A stretch of DNA of 64,000 bases, taken from assembly GCF_003460505.1 (NCBI RefSeq), contig NZ_QTVG01000010.1:32229-96228 (forward strand), read 5' to 3'. Positions 6,325 through 13,711 of this stretch are shown piece after piece. The notes beneath the pieces are model-generated. The model made no database searches. It was not told where the DNA came from and saw nothing but the letters and a program-made list of their open reading frames with translations. The position numbers and the translations under genes were made by a program. The DNA is from Eubacterium sp. AF36-5BH. GTDB taxonomy: Bacteria; Bacillota; Clostridia; Lachnospirales; Lachnospiraceae. The number at the start of each line of letters is the position of its first letter. The first letter of the stretch is position 1.

Positions 6325-9318
6325 ATGTTTAAGAAAATTATAGCTGTAGCTACAAGCGTTACAATGTTATTTTCAGGAATAGCATTTAGTCCGGCAAAAA
6401 AGGTAAACGCGGCAGTACAGTCATCACAGGGAAGCGAGACATGGAAGTTAGTATGGAATGATGAATTCAATCAAACTGTTGGAGGTGCACCTGATCAGTC
6501 AGTATGGTCTTACGATATAGGAGTAGGAAATGGTGGCTGGGGAAATGCAGAACGTCAGTATTATACAAACAGTACAGATAATGTATATATTGCAGATGTG
6601 TCAGGTGATTCAAATTCTTCAGATGGAAGGGCACTGGCAATTAAGGCAATCAAGTCTGGAGATAGTATAACATCAGGTAGATTAAAATCATTAAATAAAC
6701 AATATTTAAGATATGGAAGAATAGAAGCAAAAATCAGAACAGAAAACGGAATGCAGTCAGGTGTGTGGCCTGCATTTTGGATGATGGGAAATGATATCGA
6801 AAGTGGAGCACCATGGCCATATTGTGGTGAGATAGATATTATGGAACACAGAAATGCAGAGCAGAATGTTATTGGAACACTACATTATAATAGTGGAACA
6901 GGTACATCAGCAGGTTACGCTCACCAATGGATTGGTAGTGAAATCAATGGTCAATATGGTTATATTGGCGATATGAATCAGTGGCATAAATATGCTGTTG
7001 AATGGTACGAAGACGTTATCAAGTTTTTTGTAGATGACACTTGCTTTGAAACACTTAACATATCAAGTGATGAAATGGAAGAATTCCAAAAAGATCATTT
7101 TATTCTTTTAAATTTAGCAATTGGTAGTAAAAATTCACCATTTACACTTGGACAAACAATCAGCGATAGTTTCACAGATGCAACAATGTATGTGGATTAT
7201 GTTCGTGTATATCAGGGAACAGACAGCTCATTTAGAAGAGCAAAGTCAACTGAAGGTGTGACAAATCCTGAGCTAACAACTAGAGGTGATGGAATGACAG
7301 TATGTCAAAACAGTAGAGTTGTTCTTGGAGATTGGGGCTACAATATTTGGGATGGAACTTATGCCAAGTATTCAGGTGGCGAAAGTTTAGATAATTTTAA
7401 AATAAAAATCATTGATAACAAGAAGCAAAATTGGGGAATACAAGCATTTGTAAAAGATATTTCAGTAACGAAAGGTAAAAAGTATAATGTTAGTGTAGAT
7501 GTGGATTCTGACGGAGTAACTCCGGCTATTCTGATGAAAGAAGATGGTAGCCAAACAGAGTTGTTTAATCAGGGACTTATTGCAGGAAAAAATGTTTTAC
7601 ATGGAACTTTTACGGCAAACTCTGACACTATGAAATTAGTATTTAACTTACAAAACGTTGATTCAGGAACAACATTGAATTTCTCAAATGTAACAGTAAC
7701 TGAGGTTTCAGATGGACAGGATACAAGTAAAGAAACATCTCAGGTAACATCAACGTCCAAAGAAAATCAGACAACAGGTGGTACTGTAACTCCTTCTAAT
7801 TTAACAGAAATTAAAGGTGGAGCAGAAAATACATATTACTATGATAAAGATTCAATGGAGAATATTAAAGAAGTAGTAAATATTCAGCAGGCAGGAAATG
7901 CTACAGAACCTGGTATTTATGTGAACGTTCCGGCAGGTATCAGCGATGTTAAGGTAAACGGTGTAGCATTGGATGCAACCGCTATTCAGGGTGCAGGCAC
8001 ATGGATTTATTTGTCAAAGCTTACAAAAAGGACAAATAACGTTGAAATAACATATGCAGGTGGCGTTGCAAAAATCACAATTACAAATAAGTCAATGCCT
8101 GAAGGTAGTGATGTAACAACAACATCACAGCAAACAACTACAACAAAGCAGCAGGAAGCAACAACATCACAGCAGACAACAACTAGCAAACAGGAAGTAA
8201 CGACAACAAAACAGCAGACAACAACTAGCAAACAGGAAGTAACGACAACAAAACAACAGACAACAACTAGCAAACAGGAAGTAACGACAACAAAACAACA
8301 GACAACAACTAGCAAACAGGAAGTAACGACAACAAAACAACAGACAACAACTAGCAAACAGGAAGTAACGACAACAAAACAACAGACAACAACTAGCAAA
8401 CAGGAAGTAACGACAACAAAACAACAGACAACAACTAGCAAACAGGAAGTAACGACAACAAAACAACAGACAACAACTAGCAAACAGGAAGTAACGACAA
8501 CAAAACAACAGACAACAACTAGCAAACAGGAAGTAACGACAACAAAACAACAGACAACAACTAGCAAACAGGAAGTAACGACAACAAAACAACAGACAAC
8601 AACTAGCAAACAGGAAGTAACGACAACAAAACAACAGACAACAACTAGCAAACAGGAAGTAACGACAACAAAACAACAGACAACAACTAGCAAACAGGAA
8701 GTAACGACAACAAAACAACAGACAACAACTAGCAAACAGGAAGTAACGACAACAAAACAACAGACAACAACTAGCAAACAGGAAGTAACGACAACAAAAC
8801 AACAGACAACAACTAGCAAACAGGAAGTAACGACGACAAAACAACAGACAACAACTAGCAAACAGGAAGTAACGACAACAAAACAACAGACAACAACTAA
8901 CAAGCAGGAAGTAACGACGACAATAAAACAACCAAATACTTCAACAACATTAGGAACAACAAAAGCACCTGAAACTGTGCAGCAGACAACTACAGCTAAT
9001 AAGGTTGACTCAACTAAGGTTAAGTTAGGAAAAACTAAAATTGCCAAAGCTTCAAAGAAAAAGAATGTTAAGAAGATTAAATTAACGCTTAAAAAGATTA
9101 AAGGAGCAAAGGGCTATCAGGTTAAAGTTTCCACGTCAAAGAAATTTAAGAAAAAAACAACAGTGACAAAAACTATTAAAAAACTTACTAACACAATTAA
9201 CATTAAAAAACTCAAAGTAGTTAAGAAATATTACATTAAGGCAAGAGCTTTTAGCAAGACAAAGGGAACTATAAGCTACGGCAAATGGAGTAAAGTTAAA
9301 GTAGTTAAGATTAATTAA
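6325..9318 (+). CDS. Secreted GH16 family beta-glucanase (laminarinase type) with repeat linker
   Basis: A signal peptide (about residues 1-31) is followed by a GH16 catalytic domain (about 38-298) with the signature GEIDIMEHRN, in which Glu169 (nucleophile), Asp171 and Glu174 (acid/base) fit the family's E-x-D-x-x-E pattern. Next come a CBM4/9-like beta-sandwich (about 316-464), another small beta domain (about 490-590), a Thr/Gln/Lys linker made of 18 near-identical 14-residue units, and a Lys-rich Fn3-like C-terminal module (about 897-997). It probably cleaves beta-1,3- or beta-1,3/1,4-glucan outside the cell; the GH64 gene 63 bases downstream supports beta-1,3-glucan. There is no LPXTG motif, so retention may rely on the cationic tail. 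Confidence 0.88.
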   Translation: MFKKIIAVATSVTMLFSGIAFSPAKKVNAAVQSSQGSETWKLVWNDEFNQTVGGAPDQSVWSYDIGVGNGGWGNAERQYYTNSTDNVYIADVSGDSNSSDGRALAIKAIKSGDSITSGRLKSLNKQYLRYGRIEAKIRTENGMQSGVWPAFWMMGNDIESGAPWPYCGEIDIMEHRNAEQNVIGTLHYNSGTGTSAGYAHQWIGSEINGQYGYIGDMNQWHKYAVEWYEDVIKFFVDDTCFETLNISSDEMEEFQKDHFILLNLAIGSKNSPFTLGQTISDSFTDATMYVDYVRVYQGTDSSFRRAKSTEGVTNPELTTRGDGMTVCQNSRVVLGDWGYNIWDGTYAKYSGGESLDNFKIKIIDNKKQNWGIQAFVKDISVTKGKKYNVSVDVDSDGVTPAILMKEDGSQTELFNQGLIAGKNVLHGTFTANSDTMKLVFNLQNVDSGTTLNFSNVTVTEVSDGQDTSKETSQVTSTSKENQTTGGTVTPSNLTEIKGGAENTYYYDKDSMENIKEVVNIQQAGNATEPGIYVNVPAGISDVKVNGVALDATAIQGAGTWIYLSKLTKRTNNVEITYAGGVAKITITNKSMPEGSDVTTTSQQTTTTKQQEATTSQQTTTSKQEVTTTKQQTTTSKQEVTTTKQQTTTSKQEVTTTKQQTTTSKQEVTTTKQQTTTSKQEVTTTKQQTTTSKQEVTTTKQQTTTSKQEVTTTKQQTTTSKQEVTTTKQQTTTSKQEVTTTKQQTTTSKQEVTTTKQQTTTSKQEVTTTKQQTTTSKQEVTTTKQQTTTSKQEVTTTKQQTTTSKQEVTTTKQQTTTSKQEVTTTKQQTTTSKQEVTTTKQQTTTSKQEVTTTKQQTTTNKQEVTTTIKQPNTSTTLGTTKAPETVQQTTTANKVDSTKVKLGKTKIAKASKKKNVKKIKLTLKKIKGAKGYQVKVSTSKKFKKKTTVTKTIKKLTNTINIKKLKVVKKYYIKARAFSKTKGTISYGKWSKVKVVKIN
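8176..8931 (+). repeat. Tandem array of 18 copies of a 42-bp unit inside the GH16 gene
   Basis: Eighteen in-frame copies of 42 bp encode TTTSKQEVTTTKQQ, with almost no nucleotide divergence except in the first and last copies (the last reads TTTNKQEVTTTIKQ). The array is 756 bp. Such homogeneity implies recent expansion or gene conversion and makes the copy number likely to vary between strains. The encoded segment is an extended, Thr-rich spacer that could be glycosylated. Confidence 0.97.
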
Positions 9319-9381
9319 CCAAAGTTAAATAGTCAAACTACATAGCAATAAACTTTAATAATAAGAAAGGATTTAGAGAGA

Positions 9382-11808
9382 ATGAAAAAATCAAAATTTA
9401 TGGCGATACTATTAACACTTGTTCTTACACTAAGTATGGCAAACGGATTAGTGTTTAATGTATCAGCCGCAAGTCCAAAACTTAACAAGAAAAAGGTAAC
9501 AATTACTGTTGGAAAGACAGTAAAATTAAAAGTTAAAAAGAATAAGGCTAAGAAAAAAGTTAAGTGGAAATCAGCAAACAAGAAAATTGTTAAAGTTACA
9601 AAAAAAGGAAAAATAAAGGGAATCAAACCTGGTAAAACAGTTGTAACTGCAAAAGTCGGCAAGAAAAAATTAAAATGCAAGGTTAAAGTAGTTGCAAAGA
9701 AACAGACTACTAAACCAACTGTAAAGCCAACAGTGCCTGCAACAACAAAAGCTCCAGTGCAGACAACACAGGCACCGGTAACAACAAAAGCACCAGTACA
9801 GACAACACAGGCACCGGTAACAACAAAAGCACCTGTACAGACAACAAAGGTAGAAACAACAAAAGCACCTGTACAGACAACAAAGGTAGAAACAACAAAA
9901 GCACCAGTACAGACAACACAGGCACCGGTAACAACAAAAGTACCAGTACAGACAACACAGGCACCAACCACAGCTAAGACTACAACAACAGTTGACGATG
10001 GAAAGCCGGGACCAAAAGAAGCTTTTGGACAGTCAATTTTAGGAATAGATGGTTTATCGGTACAATTTGTTTGGGGAAATGATAACGAAATTATAAGTAG
10101 TGGTCAGACATTCAACATATACTATGATGGAGTTTTAGGAGAACAGGGCGTAAAGCCTACAGCAATTACTCATGTATTTGCTACAGGTGGAAAACATGTA
10201 ATTACTATTAAGGGATATCTTAATGGAAAAGAAAGTCAAGGTGTAGATATTAAAGTGGACCTTGGTGGAAGTGGAGATAACCAGACAACAACAAACAGTT
10301 CTGAACCAACGAAACCATCAACAACACAGCCTACAACAACAAAACCTGCAACAACAACTAAGCCATCATCAGAGAATCCAACAACAGGGCTTACTTTTAC
10401 AACAGATAGCAGTATTGCAAAACCATTTGGAATGAAGGTTGAAGCAGCAGGTACAGGATATCTCCGAGTAGTATGGGGCCGTGGGGATATAGACTGCTAC
10501 AATGTATATGTAGATGGTGAAAGAAGACGTACAGGTGTGTCATGTGGCAGTTTCACACTTCCTGTATATACAGAAGGAACTCATACAGTAGCGGTAGCAA
10601 CTGTAGTTGGAAACAGAGAGTCTGTAAGGGTAGAAGAAACAATTGCCATTACAGGAGTAGGCGAAAGAGAAACAGAACCTGAGACATGTCCTGAAGAACT
10701 TAAGCCACAATTAAAGGAAAATGTTCCTATGAAGAATGACAGAATTGCAATAGAACTTAATAATAAAACAAATGGAAAGTACAGCGATAATGAGATTTAC
10801 TGGTGTATAGTTGGAAAAAACGCTAATAATCAGCTTTGCTATTTAGATAAAGACGGAAATATGATTCCGGCTTCAGAGAGCCTTAATACAGTTCAGGTAG
10901 GCAATGACAAATATGCAAATATTTATCATACACTTGCAGAAGCAGATTATGTTTATACACCGACAATCCGCTCAGGAAGAATGTATATCAGTTATGGGAA
11001 ACCGGTTTACCTTAAATTTGTAGGAACAACAGGATATGCGGGACCGGATCTTAACAATCCAGGCGATGTAAATGCAAACACTTTGTTTGAATTTGCAGAA
11101 TTTACAATAGAAGGCAAATTCTATTGGGGAAATACAACAAGAGTTGATTACTTCTGCTTCCCAATGATTACACGTCTTGTAGGAAGTGCCACATATGGTG
11201 GTTACGACAAGGTTGTAGGAGACATTGGAACAAGGGACGAAATCTTTAATGCATTTAAGAATGAAGCTCCGGAAGCATTCAAAACATTAGTAAGAGATGA
11301 CAGAATCATGGCACCATGTAAGTCTAAATTTAACGTTGGAGAAAAATATGGAAATTATTTTGACAACTATATAAATGAATTCTGGAATAAATATTCAAGG
11401 GAAACTTTGCAGTTTAGCACAGAAGCAGGAAACTTTACAGGAAGAGTAGTAGGAAATCAGATGCAGTTTACAAAAGCAAATGATTCTACAGTTTACACAA
11501 TTGATAAGCCGACTACACAGGATGTATTAGAAGGAAAAGGTGCATTCGATAAAGGTAACGGCACAGAGAAGGCAATTGAAGCTCAGTTATGTGCAGCATT
11601 TAACAGAGGTGTTGCTACCGAACCTGACAAGTATTACAAACCAAGTGAATACTACAAGAACAGCGTAAACAACTTCTACGCAGGATTCTTCCATAGACAT
11701 TCAGTTTTAGGATTCGCATATGGATTCTGCTATGATGACGTAAATGACCAGAGTACACTTTTACAGTACGATAAAGCAGATGCGTTAGTAATCGATTTAA
11801 AATGGTAA
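9382..11808 (+). CDS. Secreted GH64 family beta-1,3-glucanase with Ig-like and linker modules
   Basis: Signal peptide (1-29), a Lys-rich Big2/Ig-like domain (about 30-108), a Thr/Pro/Val linker, a small beta domain (about 214-300), a second Thr linker, another beta domain (about 347-432) and a C-terminal GH64 domain (about 440-808). The block around LFEFAEF and TTRVDYFCFP holds Glu573 and Asp589, 16 residues apart, the same spacing as the catalytic Glu/Asp pair of the laminaripentaose-producing Streptomyces enzyme as I recall it. GH64 enzymes cut beta-1,3-glucan chains. The gene follows the GH16 gene by 63 bases with its own AGAAAGGA site, so the two enzymes are probably co-expressed for laminarin, callose or fungal wall glucan. 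Confidence 0.82.
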   Translation: MKKSKFMAILLTLVLTLSMANGLVFNVSAASPKLNKKKVTITVGKTVKLKVKKNKAKKKVKWKSANKKIVKVTKKGKIKGIKPGKTVVTAKVGKKKLKCKVKVVAKKQTTKPTVKPTVPATTKAPVQTTQAPVTTKAPVQTTQAPVTTKAPVQTTKVETTKAPVQTTKVETTKAPVQTTQAPVTTKVPVQTTQAPTTAKTTTTVDDGKPGPKEAFGQSILGIDGLSVQFVWGNDNEIISSGQTFNIYYDGVLGEQGVKPTAITHVFATGGKHVITIKGYLNGKESQGVDIKVDLGGSGDNQTTTNSSEPTKPSTTQPTTTKPATTTKPSSENPTTGLTFTTDSSIAKPFGMKVEAAGTGYLRVVWGRGDIDCYNVYVDGERRRTGVSCGSFTLPVYTEGTHTVAVATVVGNRESVRVEETIAITGVGERETEPETCPEELKPQLKENVPMKNDRIAIELNNKTNGKYSDNEIYWCIVGKNANNQLCYLDKDGNMIPASESLNTVQVGNDKYANIYHTLAEADYVYTPTIRSGRMYISYGKPVYLKFVGTTGYAGPDLNNPGDVNANTLFEFAEFTIEGKFYWGNTTRVDYFCFPMITRLVGSATYGGYDKVVGDIGTRDEIFNAFKNEAPEAFKTLVRDDRIMAPCKSKFNVGEKYGNYFDNYINEFWNKYSRETLQFSTEAGNFTGRVVGNQMQFTKANDSTVYTIDKPTTQDVLEGKGAFDKGNGTEKAIEAQLCAAFNRGVATEPDKYYKPSEYYKNSVNNFYAGFFHRHSVLGFAYGFCYDDVNDQSTLLQYDKADALVIDLKW
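9742..9966 (+). repeat. Six 36-39 bp in-frame repeats in the GH64 linker
   Basis: Units of TTKAPVQTTQAPV and TTKAPVQTTKVE alternate as 39, 39, 36, 36, 39 and 36 bp. It is a Thr/Pro spacer between the Ig-like and catalytic halves, with a different unit from the GH16 linker. Confidence 0.9.
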
Positions 11809-11947
11809 GACATAAAACTACAGAAAAGGTAACGGTATTTAATAATGTGTTGACAATATATAGTAAGGCAATAACATTATTAAAAAAACAGAAATATTAA
11901 TAAATTCAGGAACCTACCTTTTATTGTTAATATTGAAAAGCAATTCG

Positions 11948-11976
11948 TTGACATTTTAACTGTTTATACATAAAAT
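11948..11976 (+). promoter_or_regulatory. Near-consensus sigma-A promoter in a gene-free region
   Basis: TTGACA (11948-11953), 17-base spacer, TAAAAT (11971-11976). It is the best promoter in the window, yet a strong terminator begins about 12 bases after the expected start site, so it would yield only a short RNA of about 55-60 nt unless termination is overcome. Confidence 0.7.
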
Positions 11977-11994
11977 GCCATTTAAGCAAAAGGC

Positions 11995-12040
11995 AAGAGG
12001 ACAAGGACGTCTACAAAAAGATGTTGTTGTCCTCTTTTTT
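11995..12040 (+). terminator. Intrinsic terminator
   Basis: AAGAGGACAA (11995-12004) pairs with TTGTCCTCTT (12027-12036) and runs into a T tract to 12040. It could end read-through from the GH64 gene as well as the short transcript from the promoter at 11948. Confidence 0.85.
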
Positions 12041-12042
12041 GT

Positions 12043-12096
12043 GTAATGGGAAGATTCGTTTGAATTTCCATTACATAAAAAATACATTAAGGATGC
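12043..12096 (+). repeat. Dispersed hairpin element, copy 1
   Basis: GTAATGG (12043-12049) pairs with CCATTAC (12068-12074), followed by an A-rich stretch and GGATGC (12091-12096). A homologous copy with compensatory stem changes lies at 12366-12428. Confidence 0.55.
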
Positions 12097-12098
12097 TA

Positions 12099-12362
12099 AA
12101 AATGATGGCGACGAAATTTTAGTATTTCCAGAGTATACGTTAACTTAACACCTGATACATTTAACAAATATTATGGTGGTGAACTTGATTTGTCTCAGGT
12201 GACAGTGTTCTTGACAAGGCAAAATTCACTGTAACTGAAGAAACAGGAAATGTTGGAACATACAATTTAAGCGAATACAATATAGCAGGTTCAAAAGCAT
12301 ACAACAAAAAGGTACCCGCAAAAGTAACACCAACTGAAAGAACAACAAAGGTAAACTTCTTT
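12099..12362 (+). pseudogene. Frameshifted remnant of a surface-protein gene
   Basis: Two frames give coherent protein-like sequence in succession: TPDTFNKYYGGELDLSQVTV and then, shifted, DKAKFTVTEETGNVGTYNL, followed by NIAGSKAYNKKVPAKV. Stops and a frameshift interrupt them and there is no start or ribosome-binding site. It looks like a leftover of a secreted beta-rich protein similar in flavour to its neighbours. The family is not identified. Confidence 0.4.
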
Positions 12363-12365
12363 TTA

Positions 12366-12428
12366 TTATGTAATAAGAAAATTCTCCGTAATTTCTTATT
12401 ACATAAATAAACGTTCCACTAGGGATGC
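12366..12428 (+). repeat. Dispersed hairpin element, copy 2
   Basis: TTATGTAATAAGAAA pairs with TTTCTTATTACATAA (12366-12406), followed by a short spacer and GGATGC (12423-12428). Aligned with copy 1 the stem differs at two adjacent pairs on both arms, so pairing is preserved. The region from here to 12587 holds no gene; it contains further small inverted repeats (for example TTGCG with CGCAA, and GCAC with GTGC, between about 12452 and 12490). Confidence 0.55.
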
Positions 12429-12587
12429 ACACTCGTGAGAAAAGAAAATAATTGCGGGAGGGCACGCACTCGGTGCTTAGAATGTCGCAAGCTATATTCT
12501 TTGTTTTAAGTTGAAACATATTAATTGTGGTAGTAAAATTAATTGTAAGGACACAGTTAAAAATAAACAAAAAAAGGAGAGAACATT

Positions 12588-13601
12588 ATGGAAAAAAATT
12601 GTAGGAATTTTAAAACTAAATTTTGGGCATGGATAATGATTTTTACTTTGGTGTTAGGCGGTGGAACCTACGGAACATCTATATCAGTTAAAGCGGATAT
12701 TATAGTATATGTAACACCAACAGGTTCAAAATATCATACACATGCATGTGGAAGAGGCAATTATCAGCCTTCAACATTATCAGCGGCAAAAGCAAGTGGA
12801 TTAACACCATGTAGTAAATGTTTTCCCAATGGAGCACCTTCGGAAAATAGTTCTAAAGGCACACATAAAAAGACGGTGACAAAAGTCACAAAGGTAAAAG
12901 TTAAGCCAATAAAAATTAATAAAAAAACAATGTTTTTACTTAAAGGAAAAACAGGAAAATTAAAAGTGAAAAATGTAACATCAAAGGTAAAATGGATATC
13001 AACTAAAACTGCAGTAGCTAAAGTTTCAGATAGTGGAAAGGTTACAGCAAAAAAGGCAGGAAAAACCACAATTATTGCGAAGGTGGGAAGTCAGAAAAAA
13101 CAATGTAAAGTCACAGTTGAAGATCCTAAACTAAATAAAGGTAATATATCATTATTAGTTGGACAAAGTAGCAAGGTTAAAATTAAGGGCTGTAAGCATC
13201 ACGTGAAATGGATTACAAGTGATAGTGATGTTGTAAGAGTAAAGAAAGGAAAAATCAAGGCAGTCGAAACAGGTAGAGCGAAAGTAATAGCAAAGGTTCA
13301 TGGAAAGAAAATAAAATGTAGCGTTTTAGTTAAGAAACCTAAAATCAGTAGTATATCATTAACAGAGACAAACATTATTATGAATCAGTCGGAAATTCAT
13401 ACGCTATACATAAAAAATGTAACACCAAATAAGTGGTATGAATATTACGCTACAAAATGGACAGTTGCAGATAAATCAATTGTACAAATTATAAATGATA
13501 TGGGAGATTTAGTTGATATACAGGCTGTGGGAGTTGGACAAACAGATGTGTATATCAACATAGGTGGAAAAGTAGCTAAATGCCATGTGGTAGTTAAATA
13601 A
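12588..13601 (+). CDS. Secreted protein with Cys/His-rich motif and three Ig-like (Big2-type) domains
   Basis: A signal peptide (about residues 1-36) precedes a small Cys/His motif (YVTPTGSKYHTHACG through TPCSKCFP, about 42-80) of the kind seen in many Firmicute surface proteins and reminiscent of the Ada metal-binding fold. Three repeated Lys-rich Ig-like domains follow (about 100-177, 178-250, 251-337), each with the K-W-x(2)-S/D pattern and a VTAKKAG-type strand typical of Big2 domains. There is no enzyme domain, transmembrane anchor or LPXTG. Start ATG follows AAAAAAGGAGAG. It is probably a cell-surface or adhesion accessory protein; the Lys-rich Ig repeats match the N-terminal module of the GH64 enzyme. 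Confidence 0.75.
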   Translation: MEKNCRNFKTKFWAWIMIFTLVLGGGTYGTSISVKADIIVYVTPTGSKYHTHACGRGNYQPSTLSAAKASGLTPCSKCFPNGAPSENSSKGTHKKTVTKVTKVKVKPIKINKKTMFLLKGKTGKLKVKNVTSKVKWISTKTAVAKVSDSGKVTAKKAGKTTIIAKVGSQKKQCKVTVEDPKLNKGNISLLVGQSSKVKIKGCKHHVKWITSDSDVVRVKKGKIKAVETGRAKVIAKVHGKKIKCSVLVKKPKISSISLTETNIIMNQSEIHTLYIKNVTPNKWYEYYATKWTVADKSIVQIINDMGDLVDIQAVGVGQTDVYINIGGKVAKCHVVVK

Positions 13602-13628
13602 ACTTTTTTAACTTTATGTTTTATAACA

Positions 13629-13657
13629 TTGTTGCACTTCTAATATTATGTTAAAAT
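13629..13657 (+). promoter_or_regulatory. Probable promoter of the Lon-like AAA+ gene
   Basis: TTGTTG (13629-13634), 17-base spacer, TAAAAT (13652-13657), about 55 bases before the ATG at 13712, which has the ribosome-binding sequence AAAGGAG. Confidence 0.5.
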
Positions 13658-13711
13658 ATCAAAGGATAAAAAACATAAATATTAATTTGTATTTGCATAA
13701 AGGAGAAAAGT

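Noticed and set aside
8007..9047. Long minus-strand open frames (346 and 254 codons) opposite the GH16 linker
   Set aside because: They are antisense shadows of the 42-bp repeat, which is open in several frames; they consist of one Cys/Val/Leu-rich unit repeated and have no ribosome-binding site.
9333..9971. Minus-strand frame of 212 codons at the GH64 N-terminus
   Set aside because: Shadow of the Thr/Pro repeat linker; repetitive VVCTGAF composition without initiation signals.
12226..12570. Minus-strand frame of 114 codons
   Set aside because: It runs across the palindromic element and gene remnant; the composition is low-complexity hydrophobic/aromatic and no ribosome-binding site is seen.
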